The notes: a model not told the origin generated them from the sequence alone. Positions 9,029 to 18,817 are shown, counted from the stretch's first letter. The stretch is 64,000 bases of DNA from CAVYXZ01 sp965223835 (GCA_965223835.1 OZ245022.1:124001-188000); one strand, 5' to 3'. Numbers and translations: made by a program.

Positions 9029-10522
9029 CTACCGTCTAATAATCCGGGCGTAGGGCGCGTATTCGAAATCATCATCCAGCGGGTAAATGGGGCGTGGGCA
9101 CACCGTATGGCCCAGTGTTGGCAGATTGGCACTCGTCGAACCTGGCGCATCCACGTTCAGATTTTTCACGACCCAGTTGTCAAAGAATTGTGGCTGACAA
9201 TGCGGCGACTTCACGACCACCAGATCGAAGCGGCGCGGGTCCTGCCCATGCGCCAGGAACAATGATCGATCATACAGGCTGACCGCCCGACTGGTGACGA
9301 CTAGCGTATGATTCGTGGATTCCAGTACCGCCGTTTTCCCCGCGTGCCAGACAGAACCATGCGACTCGTTGACAAAATCGCCGTCCGCGAGCAAGCGCAC
9401 GGTCGCCACAATTGGCAGAGGTTCAAAGCGTGGATCAAGTTGGCCGCCAACCGTCGTGTTTACGATGCCGCCGATTCCTGCCGCAAATGCAGCTTCAACC
9501 GCTGGTGGATCGACAATCGGAATCAGTGTTTTACCTTTGTAGTCGGCCTCCACTAATGCCCGCAGAATTGCATTACTATCGCCCGACGCGCCCGAACTGG
9601 TGGCGTCGGCGGCATCGGTGAAGGCCAGCGTTCCTTCACCCGTTGCCAGCGCAATATCGACCGCATCTGCCAGCGCGATCAGCTTCGATTGCAAGCGATC
9701 CCGTACCTCCCAGAAATCCGTTGCCAGTTTGAGTGCCGCGCCTTCTGCCATTTCCGGGTCGTTATTGGTAATGACGAAGCTATAGGTTTGCAGTTCAGGC
9801 ACATCGGTAAACGGATTGCCGATAAACATGCCCGCTGCCAGGCCGGTTTCCGTTTGTTCCAGAGCTTGCGCCGCTTTAATCGACTGACCGAACAGCCCGG
9901 TTTCCGTAATGAGTTCATCGCCCCGCACTAGCGTCGGAACCGCTACCTTCGCGATAACCGGCTGCACATCACCTGACATGATTCGCAGCAACAACCGCGC
10001 CGCACGCACGCCCGTGTCGTAGAAATCAACATGTGGATAGGTATGAAATGCCGTAAGCGCGTTGACATGCTGCGCCATGCGGTCGGTGAAAATGCCGTGT
10101 AAATCCATCGAGATTACGATGGGAATATCCTCGCCCAGAATCTTGCGTATCGCTTGCAGCAGATAGCCTTCCGGGTCCAGTTCATTCGCAGCGGCCATTG
10201 CACCATGCATCGAGAAATAGACGCCATCAACTGCCGGCGTGTTGCGGATGCTCTCCAGCAATTCACGGGCCAGGCGCTCAAAACCCGCAGCAGATAATGT
10301 CCCCCCAGACGTGATCGAACGGGCACTATAGGTCGGAACCAGTTCGACACCTGGCGTATTATCAAAAACGCTCAGCGCCCCGGCAACTTCCAACGCGCCA
10401 CCGCGATGAAACGCCAGCAGGTCATCGCCCTGGCTGATACTGAAATCTTCATACTGACTGAGAAAGGGATTGAATGTGGAGACTTCTTGTTTGCATTCGG
10501 CAATCAATATTTTGGGCATCAT
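9029..10522 (-). CDS. M81 family metallopeptidase (MlrC-like)
   Basis: About 497 residues of the MlrC (microcystinase C) family: N-terminal ECKQEVSTFNPF, ISMDLHGIFTDRM, FHTYPHVDFYDTG with probable zinc-binding His/Asp, and DAADATSSGASGDSNAIL in the second half. Family members hydrolyse small peptides or similar amides. The start is GTG-ATG-ATG; ATG 10522 is used here, ATG 10519 is equally possible. It is separated from the upstream CoA-transferase by a terminator. A paralogue lies at 47118-48563. Confidence 0.88.
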   Translation of the reverse strand: MMPKILIAECKQEVSTFNPFLSQYEDFSISQGDDLLAFHRGGALEVAGALSVFDNTPGVELVPTYSARSITSGGTLSAAGFERLARELLESIRNTPAVDGVYFSMHGAMAAANELDPEGYLLQAIRKILGEDIPIVISMDLHGIFTDRMAQHVNALTAFHTYPHVDFYDTGVRAARLLLRIMSGDVQPVIAKVAVPTLVRGDELITETGLFGQSIKAAQALEQTETGLAAGMFIGNPFTDVPELQTYSFVITNNDPEMAEGAALKLATDFWEVRDRLQSKLIALADAVDIALATGEGTLAFTDAADATSSGASGDSNAILRALVEADYKGKTLIPIVDPPAVEAAFAAGIGGIVNTTVGGQLDPRFEPLPIVATVRLLADGDFVNESHGSVWHAGKTAVLESTNHTLVVTSRAVSLYDRSLFLAHGQDPRRFDLVVVKSPHCQPQFFDNWVVKNLNVDAPGSTSANLPTLGHTVCPRPIYPLDDDFEYAPYARIIRR

Positions 10523-10560
10523 CACACTTCTTTAATAAAGATTCTGTGGCGATTATACCC

Positions 10561-10587
10561 AAAAAAAGACGGCCCATCTGGACCGTC
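10561..10587 (-). terminator. Rho-independent terminator
   Basis: On the minus strand GACGGTCC, loop AGAT, GGGCCGTC form an 8-bp stem (one G-U pair), followed by seven U. It lies just downstream of the CoA-transferase stop and before the M81 gene. Confidence 0.88.
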
Positions 10588-10619
10588 GTCTTCATGTGAC
10601 ATTCTGATCGCGCTGCGGA

Positions 10620-11924
10620 TTAAGTTAGACTATACACCGCCGGTATATAATGCTGTTCGCGTGCATAGCGCAGCAGATCTTCGCGGAATTCAGGATGGGC
10701 GATGTTGACCAGCGCTTCGACCCGTTGCGCAATTGTCCGGCCCCACAGGTCTGCAATGCCATATTCAGTCGCAACAAAATGCACATCATTGCGCGTCGTC
10801 GTCACTCCGGCACCCGGCTTCAACTGCGGGACAATCCGGCTGATCGTACCTTTACGGGCGGTTGCTGGCAAGGCAATAATCGTCTTGCCACCTTTACTGC
10901 GGGCTGCCCCGCGCACAAAATCCAACTGACCACCAACGCCGGAATAAAAATCTGGGCCGATGCTGTCGGCGCACACCTGTCCCGTCAGATCGACTTCCAG
11001 CGCCGAATTGATCGAGACCATGCGCTCGTTCTGCGCGATGATGAACGAGTCGTTGACATATTCGGTCGGGTGAAACTCAAAGAACGGGTTGTCGTGGATG
11101 TAGCGATGCAATTTCTTGGTGCCCAGCACGAATCCCGCCACCACTTTACCGGGATGCAGTGTCTTGCGGGCACAGGTAATCACGCCCGATTCAATCAGGT
11201 CCATCACTCCATCAGCGAACAATTCAGTATGGATGCCCAGATCTTTGTGGTTGCCCAATTCCCGCAGCACCGAATCCGGAATTCCACCGATACCCATCTG
11301 CATCGTCGCGCCGTCGGGAATGAGCGCTGCAATATGGCTGGCGATCTGTTCCTGAATGGGATTGGCCGGGGCGGATGGCACTTCGGGTAATGAATAATCC
11401 ACCGCCACCATATAGTCAATATCGTTCACGTGAATAAAGCTGTCGCCATGCACGCGCGGCATGTTGGGGTTGACCTCAGCAATCGTCATGTGAGCGGTCT
11501 CCGCCGCCGTCTTGGTCACGCCGACTTCGACGCCATAGGAGCAGAAGCCATGGTCGTCGGGCGGACTGACCTGAATCACGGCCACATCCAGATGCAGCAC
11601 CCCACGACTGAACAGCAGCGGGATCTCAGCGAGGCGCACCGGCGTAAAGTCCGCCAGCCCTTGATTCACGGCCTTGCGGACGTTGCCGCTGATAAACACG
11701 CTGTTGACACGGATATGCGCCGACATCTCGTCGGAAATGCACATGCCCGGACCCAGGTCCAGCAGTTGAACCAGTTCTACATTATGCAAGTCTTGATAAC
11801 GTGCACACAGCGCTTTGGTGAACGCCTGTGGCGAGGAGCAATTCCCGGTCAGAAAGACCCGTTGGCCGGAACCAACTTTGGCGGCAGCTTCGTCAGCAGT
11901 GATGTATTTGTGTTGCCAGTTCAT
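10620..11924 (-). CDS. acetyl-CoA hydrolase/transferase family protein
   Basis: A 434-residue class I CoA-transferase of the 4-hydroxybutyrate / acetate CoA-transferase type. Diagnostic parts are MGIGGIPDSVLREL, the catalytic Glu in GIHTELFADG, and GGQLDFVRGAARSKGG. It moves CoA between a short acyl-CoA and a carboxylate. GGGAAG lies before the ATG and a terminator follows the stop. Upstream is a 43-base element repeated before the LuxR-ATPase gene. Donor and acceptor are not determinable. Confidence 0.9.
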   Translation of the reverse strand: MNWQHKYITADEAAAKVGSGQRVFLTGNCSSPQAFTKALCARYQDLHNVELVQLLDLGPGMCISDEMSAHIRVNSVFISGNVRKAVNQGLADFTPVRLAEIPLLFSRGVLHLDVAVIQVSPPDDHGFCSYGVEVGVTKTAAETAHMTIAEVNPNMPRVHGDSFIHVNDIDYMVAVDYSLPEVPSAPANPIQEQIASHIAALIPDGATMQMGIGGIPDSVLRELGNHKDLGIHTELFADGVMDLIESGVITCARKTLHPGKVVAGFVLGTKKLHRYIHDNPFFEFHPTEYVNDSFIIAQNERMVSINSALEVDLTGQVCADSIGPDFYSGVGGQLDFVRGAARSKGGKTIIALPATARKGTISRIVPQLKPGAGVTTTRNDVHFVATEYGIADLWGRTIAQRVEALVNIAHPEFREDLLRYAREQHYIPAVYSLT

Positions 11925-11990
11925 GGATTGGTTTCTTCCCTGGTTATTACAACTTTTGCACTATCAGGGTATCCGAGTTCTGGCTAATTC

Positions 11991-12033
11991 AGCAGTGGCG
12001 AACATCACATCCCGACACGCGATTCTGCATGTC
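11991..12033. repeat. 43-base imperfect repeat, copy A
   Basis: Begins AGCAGTGGCGAA and ends CACGCGATTCTGCATGTC. It aligns without gaps to 15023-15065; both ends are identical and the middle ~13 bases diverge. It lies 67-109 bases upstream of the CoA-transferase start, so it could be a regulatory site. Confidence 0.7.
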
Positions 12034-12053
12034 ACGTTGTCAGCCACCAGAGA

Positions 12054-12410
12054 CTATTGATTGGCAACGTGGTTCAGTACGCTATCATGTTCATCTGACG
12101 GACTAAATTCAATGAAGTCTATATCTTCCTCGATCCAGGCAGTGTGCCCTGGCGGCAGATAAAATAGCTGCCCCGCTTGAATCACTTCTTCCTGATTATC
12201 TTTATAGCGCACGTGGATCGCACCCTTCAGAATATATCCATAGTGTGGACAGGGGCACAGGTCGTCGGGCAATCCCTTGAGCATCGGTGTGAAGTCAACG
12301 CCCTTTTCAAGCTGCATGCGAACGACATTCATTTCACCCCACTTGACCAGTTGACTCTTCATGCCGGGCTGATCCATCATCACTGGCAGATCATCTTTAG
12401 ACTGGTACAT
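12054..12410 (-). CDS. cupin-domain protein
   Basis: A 118-residue small beta-barrel protein with cupin features: MKGAIHV-like strand, GYILKGAIHVRYKD, then QAGQLFYLPPGHTAWIEED. The usual metal His set is only partly present. GGAG lies 7 bases before the ATG. It stands between the CoA-transferase and the LuxR-ATPase, on the same strand as both. Could bind a small ligand or be a simple enzyme; function unknown. Confidence 0.8.
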   Translation of the reverse strand: MYQSKDDLPVMMDQPGMKSQLVKWGEMNVVRMQLEKGVDFTPMLKGLPDDLCPCPHYGYILKGAIHVRYKDNQEEVIQAGQLFYLPPGHTAWIEEDIDFIEFSPSDEHDSVLNHVANQ

Positions 12411-12529
12411 AAAATTCTCCTATTACTGCTAAGGCAATTAAACAAGCATTTATCCTGCACACATGCTCAGGGTACAGTTTGATTGCTGTGCATGTCACCT
12501 ATCAATGGATAGGAAACGCGGGTAGGTTT

Positions 12530-14905
12530 TCAGGAGAGCAAGTTGAGTTCACGCGCGCGGACAACCGCCTGTGTCCGATTGCCTACATTCAGCTTCGTGT
12601 AAATCTGGTGAAGATACCACTTGACCGTACCAACCGTGAAGATCAGTTCTGCCGCGATCTGAGGATTGGTCATACCAGCAGCAACCAGGCGCAATACGTC
12701 ACGTTCGCGCCCAGTTAGCACATTTTCAGTTTGATCTACTGAGGGCGTCATGCGTTGATCCCACTCGTCCAACAGTGCCTGAGCGGTGGGTTCCAGTTCA
12801 AGTTTCTCGCCTTGTACCAGCGCCGCTTCAAACTGCGTTGTCGAAACGTTCGGTTTCACCCTCGTCAAACCGCGCTCGATGCTTACCTGCCCATCCCCTA
12901 GCGTGCTTGGATGCTGGCGTGTCAGAGCAAATAATTCCAGAGCTTCAGCGTACTTCCCTTGATTAACCAAAATATGGGCACAGGCAATCAGTGCGCTCGA
13001 AATCAGGTGCATACGCCGAGTTTCAAGGGATAATTGCAATGCCTGATGTCCATACTGGAGTGACATTCCCGGTTGACCAAGTTCACACACAATCTCCGCT
13101 AGCAGAGCGAGGGCACCAGTAGTGCCATGCTTAAAACCCAATGCCATACTCAGTTGAAGGCACTTCTCAGCATAATATTGAGCCGTTTCGTATTCACCAA
13201 GTTCTATCAGAACGGCTGTCAGTTCGCTAAGAATCAGGACTTCGCCGAGCGAATCATCGAGCGGTTCAAACAGCGCGACACTTTCCTCCAGAAGTTGACG
13301 GGCACGCTCCTGATCATGATATGAATGGTGCCAGAAGCCCAGATAGCCGAGTGCTTGTGCCCGACCATAAGTGTCACCGATTATTGTAAAGGTAGAAAGA
13401 CTTTCCTCAAGATAGTTTTGCCCCTCGCGGAGTGTATTAGCAAGATAGTTAACTTCGGCCAAACGTAACAGACAGTAAGCAACATCATCAAGCGCTTCCT
13501 CTTGGCGAAAAATCTCAAGGCTGTGCCGCAGTTGGTACTTTGCTTCTTCAATATGATCGCCATTCCAACCAACAAGGTATAAGCGTGCTCGAACCCTGGC
13601 AGTAATGATCGGCTTCTCGCTGCTCAGTCCTTCAGCATCCAGCGCTTCAATCACGTTGCGGAATACCTGATCCATCTCCTGGTACCAGCAATTGGTGTCA
13701 TAGTAGTCTCGCAATACATCCATTGACTCATCCATCAATGTGTGAAAAGTACGTACTCGCGGAATTGCCCAGGCCCAGGCGACCCGTATATTGTCGATAT
13801 CCGGTGCTATCTCTGTAAGCGCTTGCTTTAGCCGTGCACCGCGATGATTCTTGGAAGATTTTGCCGTTAACTTCAGATAAAATCGGCAATGCAAATTGTG
13901 AATATGTTCACGTTCGTCAGTTGAAGTTGCCAGCGCTTCTTCGCCATATTGCCGAACAAGTTCATGCAGATCATAGCGTCCACTGGCATCAACCCGCAGC
14001 ATTGACTTATCGACCAGCGTCGCCAGTTCCCATTGCGTCGCGCCCGCCACCGCCTGCGCCGCCTCCAGCCTGAAACCACCGCGGAAAACCGATAGTCGCT
14101 TGAATACATCCTGCTCAGCTTCCCGCAGCAATCGCCACGAGTAGTCGAAGGTCGCCCGCATATTGCGATGGCGTTCCGGTATGTTACGGGCACGGCTTTC
14201 AAAAATATTCAGTCCTGCCTCGATTTCTTCAAGAATGGCCTGAAGCGGTAAGCGCTGCACCCACGACGCTGCCAGTTCAATTGCCAGTGGCATGCCTTCG
14301 ACTAGATGGCAGATTTTGTCTACGCGCTGATATTCATCGTCCAGCGAAAAACCAGGGCGTGCTCGTTGTGCGGTCTGAAAAAATAGTTGGACGGCATCCG
14401 CCTTGTGCCTGTTCGAATCGTCCTGCCTCAAACCCGGTACTTCATAAACCCATTCTTCCAGCAGATTCAGCCGTTCGCGTGATGTAATCAGAATCACAAC
14501 CCTCGGCGCGTTTGCCAAGAGACTCGAGATCATCGCCGCGCCAGCCAGCAGGTGGTCGAAATTGTCAAGTATGAGGCAAAGCCGCTTGTTTTTCAGGTAA
14601 CGAAAAAGTTGATCCGTAGGTTCAGCGCCACCAGCCAACTGATATTGAAGAGTCTGCGCGATTGCCAGCGTAATTTGCTCCGGGGCACTCAGCGGTTGCA
14701 GGGGGACGAAGTACACACTGTCGGAAAACACATTTTGTTTGTCATGGCCTACTGCAACTGCCAGCCGGGTTTTGCCGATACCACCAGGGCCGACGAGCGT
14801 TAATAAGCGGCAGTGCGGGTCATCCAGGCGCTCAGCAAGATCGGCGATTTCTTGTTCGCGCCCAACAAAGGGGGTTGGAAATGTCGGCAGATTGTGTTCA
14901 ACCAT
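12530..14905 (-). CDS. LuxR-family regulator with N-terminal NB-ARC-like ATPase and TPR-like repeats
   Basis: A 791-residue signal-transduction ATPase. The Walker A loop is GPGGIGKTRLA (about 39-49), Walker B LCLILDNFDHLL, and the sensor ITSRERL. A long helical TPR-like region spans ~330-700, and the C-terminal LuxR HTH (~727-791) contains LTGRERDVLRLVAAGMTNPQ. This is the MalT/AfsR-like STAND layout: ligand plus ATP would trigger oligomerisation and DNA binding. It may control the cupin and CoA-transferase genes downstream, since a 43-base motif upstream of it is repeated before the CoA-transferase; this is inference. Confidence 0.92.
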   Translation of the reverse strand: MVEHNLPTFPTPFVGREQEIADLAERLDDPHCRLLTLVGPGGIGKTRLAVAVGHDKQNVFSDSVYFVPLQPLSAPEQITLAIAQTLQYQLAGGAEPTDQLFRYLKNKRLCLILDNFDHLLAGAAMISSLLANAPRVVILITSRERLNLLEEWVYEVPGLRQDDSNRHKADAVQLFFQTAQRARPGFSLDDEYQRVDKICHLVEGMPLAIELAASWVQRLPLQAILEEIEAGLNIFESRARNIPERHRNMRATFDYSWRLLREAEQDVFKRLSVFRGGFRLEAAQAVAGATQWELATLVDKSMLRVDASGRYDLHELVRQYGEEALATSTDEREHIHNLHCRFYLKLTAKSSKNHRGARLKQALTEIAPDIDNIRVAWAWAIPRVRTFHTLMDESMDVLRDYYDTNCWYQEMDQVFRNVIEALDAEGLSSEKPIITARVRARLYLVGWNGDHIEEAKYQLRHSLEIFRQEEALDDVAYCLLRLAEVNYLANTLREGQNYLEESLSTFTIIGDTYGRAQALGYLGFWHHSYHDQERARQLLEESVALFEPLDDSLGEVLILSELTAVLIELGEYETAQYYAEKCLQLSMALGFKHGTTGALALLAEIVCELGQPGMSLQYGHQALQLSLETRRMHLISSALIACAHILVNQGKYAEALELFALTRQHPSTLGDGQVSIERGLTRVKPNVSTTQFEAALVQGEKLELEPTAQALLDEWDQRMTPSVDQTENVLTGRERDVLRLVAAGMTNPQIAAELIFTVGTVKWYLHQIYTKLNVGNRTQAVVRARELNLLS

Positions 14906-15299
14906 TTTCCCGGCTCATAACATACGCTCCAAGTATATTATTGCCATATATGGTCGAGAGACACAACCTTTTGCCCTGGATATGATAATTTCACTGTTAA
15001 GGTATCTTGCGGGATGTTTGTTAGCAGTGGCGAAGGTCATATTCCGCCACGCGATTCTGCATGTCGGTCCGGTCAGTAACAGTGGAGCATAATCGATGAA
15101 ATTTAGCATACGACCCATAAAACTCGAGAGTCATGGAATAAGGCAACACATGCACTGAAAACGGTTTTTTGTCATGGGACAGACTGGCACAGTTTATCAA
15201 CCGGCTCACTATCATTCTCGAAAGCCCAGCTCTAATGGATGTCAAGGCGAATTTGTACGTAGGCCAGCGTGCTAAGGCTTCCAGTTTTTCTGCCTGACT
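14906..15299. other. intergenic region upstream of LuxR-ATPase
   Basis: A 394-base gap between two minus-strand genes. It contains repeat copy B at 15023-15065 and otherwise no credible gene. It should hold the promoter of the LuxR-ATPase; no clear -35/-10 pair was identified. Confidence 0.5.
15023..15065. repeat. 43-base imperfect repeat, copy B
   Basis: Same 43-base element as at 11991-12033, here with an internal inverted repeat GTGGCG ... CGCCAC that is broken in copy A. It lies 118-160 bases upstream of the LuxR-ATPase start. Confidence 0.7.
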
Positions 15300-16388
15300 T
15301 CATGTTGGTTCAGACGGTGTAATCAAGACACCGCCCTCGGCACGACTGGGCTTAATTCGATTCCGACGAGGCTCCAGTACCAGATGTTTTAACAGAATAA
15401 CCGCTGTTCCGGCTACAGGCACAGATATAAGCGCACCGGCAATCCCATTCAACGAAAAGCCGATTGCAATAAAGATAATAATGAGAATTTCGCTGGAGGA
15501 TGTACTCTTAGAAACAATACGTGGTGATAAATAGTAATTTTCGATCTGCTGGAGAATCACGGTAACCACCAGAACGATTAGTGCCGAGGTTGGCGAGGAC
15601 AGCAAAGCCAGTGCAGTGCATAAGACCACCCCAATCAATCCGCCAATGATTGGAATTGCTGTTGCCAAGCTGTACAAAAATGCCAGAGAAGCTGCATTAC
15701 TTACCCCGAACAACACGAGCGCTGCAAAACACATTACACCAACGATGGCGGATATCAACACTAGGCCGCGAACATAGGCTCCCAGGCCAAACTCAACTTC
15801 TTGCATAATGGCGCGCACTTGGGGCTGGCGGGAAATTGGCATTAATTCCAAAATGAAATCTTCAGCCTTCTGACGGGATGTGATCCAGTAGGCACCCATA
15901 ACAAAAATCAAGATCGCGTTGCTCAGAAAGTTTCCAACATCATCAATTAGATTCGGTGCGGTCACCCGTATAGTTTCCACTACATCACGTACAGCGCTTC
16001 GAATTTCCGCAGGTGGAATGCCAATTTCGACTTCTGTTCTAGTTAATTGATTGAGTATTCGTTCTACCCAGTACTGGGCGATGACAATGCGATTGGCAAG
16101 CCGATCTTCATTCTGCATGTAAGTGACAAACTGGTTGACAACCGGTGGCGCAACGGCCACCAGGATTATTGCGCTGCCGAAGAAAAATACACCGTAGATA
16201 ATGATGATCGCGGCACTTTCTGAAATCCGCCAGCGTTTCAACCAGATAACCAGCGGACGCAAGGCGGAAGCAATCAAAATTGCGACGATCAGCACTACCC
16301 AGACGTCAATCGTCGCAACGAAAAGGTAACCAAGAGCGATTGTACATAATACGATGATCGTATTTCGAAAAACGGTGTATCCGTTCAA
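15300..16388 (-). CDS. AI-2E family transporter (PerM/TqsA-like)
   Basis: A 362-residue integral membrane protein with about eight hydrophobic spans, arranged as an N-terminal pair-plus-one group, a soluble stretch (~95-150), then the conserved C-terminal block with AIPIIGGLIGVVL and NYYLSPRIV. This is the AI-2E/PerM exporter family, which includes quorum-signal and sodium-proton exporters. The start is TTG 16388 with AAGG upstream; no ATG is available before the first membrane span. Substrate unknown. Confidence 0.9.
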   Translation of the reverse strand: MNGYTVFRNTIIVLCTIALGYLFVATIDVWVVLIVAILIASALRPLVIWLKRWRISESAAIIIIYGVFFFGSAIILVAVAPPVVNQFVTYMQNEDRLANRIVIAQYWVERILNQLTRTEVEIGIPPAEIRSAVRDVVETIRVTAPNLIDDVGNFLSNAILIFVMGAYWITSRQKAEDFILELMPISRQPQVRAIMQEVEFGLGAYVRGLVLISAIVGVMCFAALVLFGVSNAASLAFLYSLATAIPIIGGLIGVVLCTALALLSSPTSALIVLVVTVILQQIENYYLSPRIVSKSTSSSEILIIIFIAIGFSLNGIAGALISVPVAGTAVILLKHLVLEPRRNRIKPSRAEGGVLITPSEPT

Positions 16389-16490
16389 AAATTCTTAACC
16401 TTCAACAGTCCGCGCCCATGCGACCCAATCAATCCATCCTTGGGCCTCATGGGCACGCTAATAAAATAGGTTTTTCCAATAGCTCGAGCT

Positions 16491-16931
16491 TTATTCTTGA
16501 GCACCGGATGATTTCGTTAATAGCTTGGAGACGCACTCCAAAAGTTGAGCGGCATCGACTGGCTTAAGCAGGACATCATCCGCAAAGAGATCATTTGCAA
16601 CCGCTTCATCTTCAGGTGTATCACGCAGAAAAAGGACGAGCGGCATATTTGATTTACCAAACCGAATGCGGGCCTTCTGCAAAAGCCCGCGCGCGTCTGC
16701 TTCCGGCTCAACAAAGTCAAGGATAATAATATCTGGCCTGTCAATTGAAGTGATTAATTGTATGCCCTCTTCTAAATTCGTACCATACTGGACGGTATGA
16801 CCATGATTCTGAATGATTTCAAACATGCCGGTTAAGGTTACATGGTCGTCACTTACAACGAGTATCCGGCATTGATAAACCTGGGCATTATCGGATTTGA
16901 GGAGCTTACTTAAAGTTTGACCGATCTTCAT
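16491..16931 (-). CDS. stand-alone response regulator receiver protein
   Basis: A 146-residue protein holding one receiver domain (about 22-138): acidic pocket SDDH, phospho-acceptor Asp in IIILDFVEPE, and the conserved Lys in LLKPVD. No output domain. AGGAG lies 8-9 bases before the ATG. It may relay phosphate from one of the orphan kinases in the window; no partner kinase is adjacent. Confidence 0.88.
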   Translation of the reverse strand: MKIGQTLSKLLKSDNAQVYQCRILVVSDDHVTLTGMFEIIQNHGHTVQYGTNLEEGIQLITSIDRPDIIILDFVEPEADARGLLQKARIRFGKSNMPLVLFLRDTPEDEAVANDLFADDVLLKPVDAAQLLECVSKLLTKSSGAQE

Positions 16932-17251
16932 TCAGGCTCTCCTATGACAAGCCCCAATCACCATACTGACGATTTATCAGTCACGCTGGATTTTGTATTT
17001 AAGAGTTTACAATATAATAAAATACGCTTTCAGCATAGTTTCTGTGGTGAGAATGACTGCTGTTATTGTAAGTAAAGTTACAAATCATCACATGAGCTAC
17101 ATGGACGTATACGAAGTAGTCCACTTGGCCGATGTCTAATTGGATTTGGAAGAAACTAAATTGAATCGTGACGACCGTGATGAAAAGATTTCACGACCAG
17201 TGCTTTGAGTTAGATAACAATAGCGCACCACAAGCTTATAAGCGGGGCCAA
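16932..17251. other. intergenic, AT-rich
   Basis: A 320-base AT-rich gap between the Rieske gene end and the receiver gene start, both minus strand. No gene, strong hairpin or repeat seen. It must carry the receiver gene's promoter. Confidence 0.45.
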
Positions 17252-17611
17252 TTACACATAGACGACAATTGCATCACCCTCTTGCCGTGCCTCATAGGTC
17301 TTCACCCGCAGCATTTCGTCATAGAGCGCCTGCCCGGTCTGGATGTCGAACTCCCATTGGTGCCAGGGACACTTGAGGATCTCACCCTCACGTTCGCTCT
17401 CCACCTGATACACATCCGGCGCGGTCATCAAGGGACGCACCCGGCCATGACACAGCGGCGCGCCCCGATGCGGACAGATGTTACGCAAGGCATAGAATTT
17501 ACCATCAACATTGAACACGCCGATTTCGCGTTTGCCGATCGTGACGACCTTGCGCTCACCGGGGGGAATATCCGCTGCTTGAGCGATAACGTGACGCTTA
17601 TTAGAGATCAT
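17252..17611 (-). CDS. Rieske (2Fe-2S) ferredoxin-like protein
   Basis: A 119-residue Rieske protein. Cluster ligands are in CPHRGAPLCHG (Cys-X-His) and CPWHQWEFD (Cys-X2-His). ATG 17611 is chosen because it begins MISNKRHVIAQ at normal length, overlapping the upstream amidohydrolase by 11 bases. It transfers electrons, presumably to an oxygenase or as a small domain partner; no oxygenase alpha subunit is adjacent. Co-translated with the amidohydrolase. Confidence 0.92.
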   Translation of the reverse strand: MISNKRHVIAQAADIPPGERKVVTIGKREIGVFNVDGKFYALRNICPHRGAPLCHGRVRPLMTAPDVYQVESEREGEILKCPWHQWEFDIQTGQALYDEMLRVKTYEARQEGDAIVVYV

Positions 17612-18704
17612 AGAGCGCTCGCGCATTGTCGACCAGAATTTTCTGGCGGTACTCGGCGTCATAGCCTTTTAAAAACGTGCTCGGCTCGTCCCAATCCCAG
17701 TGGGGATAATCACTGGCGAAGACCATCACCTCGTCGGCATGGAGCCAATTGAGGAGCGTTTTCAAATCAGCCGGAGTCGGGGTGTTGGGCATGGGCTGCG
17801 ACCCAAAGCGGATATGGTCGCGCAGATATTCACTCGGTAGCCGCTTGACCCAGGGTGTGTAATCACGCAACGCCTTCCAGTCGCCATCCATGTGCCACAT
17901 CAAACCCGGCACCCAGAAGAAATCATGCTCGATAAACAAGAATTTGAAGTTGGGGAATTTTTCAAAGACGCCTTCGCAAATCAGGCTGGCCGTATGCGCC
18001 ATCGCGATCTGCGGGCGGGCCATGCGCATTTCCAGATAATAAGTGGGATACCCCGCAGCGGTTGGCGACGACGAGATACCTGCGCCTTCTGCCCCAAAAT
18101 GCACACACATCGGCAGGCCATATTCCTCACAGGCGGCATAAATCGGATGATAATGTCGATTCCCAAACGGCATCTGTGCCCCGGCGGGCATGAGAACCTG
18201 GATAAACTCCGGGCACTCCCCCAAGCGTTTGATCTCAGCAACTGCTAATTCGGGATCCTGCGGCGCGATGTGAATCGACGCTCGAAATCGATCACCCGAA
18301 CCAACCCAATGCTCCAACGTCCAGTCGTTAAACGCCCGACAATAGGCCGCCGCATAGTCCGGGTTGGAATGCACTGCCGCTGCATAGGGGCCGCCGGTGA
18401 GGACGGCAATATCAACATCATAGGTGTCAAGGTGCTTTTTGCGGGCGACTGCCGGTTGCGTGCCCGGATTTTTTTCCTGCTCTACCCACAGGTCAGTTCG
18501 AGCACCTCTGCCCGGCATATTGGTGTGGCCCAGGCCCGGCATCATATTGCCAAAATCTTTGATGTATTCAACATAGTGCCGGGGCAGGTACGGGAACAGT
18601 TCATCGGGTTCTGCGACATTGTGGTGAACATCGCAGTCGATCAAGCCCAGTGGCGTCTGCGCCTGGGCAGTTGGGTCCAGCTCACGGTCTATACTCCGGG
18701 CCAT
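17601..18704 (-). CDS. amidohydrolase family protein (amidohydrolase_2 / decarboxylase type)
   Basis: A 367-residue TIM-barrel metal-dependent hydrolase. It starts with the metal motif DCDVHHN (in place of the usual DxHxH), has MCVHFGAEG mid-barrel (His), FLFIEHDFFW and a late FASDYPHWD (Asp/His). This matches the ACMSD-like amidohydrolase_2 family, which includes aromatic decarboxylases. GGAG precedes ATG 18704. It overlaps the Rieske gene, hinting at an aromatic catabolic step. Substrate unknown. Confidence 0.9.
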   Translation of the reverse strand: MARSIDRELDPTAQAQTPLGLIDCDVHHNVAEPDELFPYLPRHYVEYIKDFGNMMPGLGHTNMPGRGARTDLWVEQEKNPGTQPAVARKKHLDTYDVDIAVLTGGPYAAAVHSNPDYAAAYCRAFNDWTLEHWVGSGDRFRASIHIAPQDPELAVAEIKRLGECPEFIQVLMPAGAQMPFGNRHYHPIYAACEEYGLPMCVHFGAEGAGISSSPTAAGYPTYYLEMRMARPQIAMAHTASLICEGVFEKFPNFKFLFIEHDFFWVPGLMWHMDGDWKALRDYTPWVKRLPSEYLRDHIRFGSQPMPNTPTPADLKTLLNWLHADEVMVFASDYPHWDWDEPSTFLKGYDAEYRQKILVDNARALYDL

Positions 18705-18817
18705 TGCATAATCTCCACTACCTTCGGGTAGCCATTTTTACCCTGAAGGTGCGCTCAAATGCAAATGGTGCGCAGCGGTTGATTTTCCACAAGTCATATG
18801 TCATGCAATGCACACGT

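Noticed and set aside
10650..11390. A 246-codon plus-strand open frame
   Set aside because: Antisense to the CoA-transferase, which has clear catalytic motifs.
17168..17752. A 194-codon plus-strand open frame
   Set aside because: Antisense to the Rieske and amidohydrolase genes; composition looks like a shadow.
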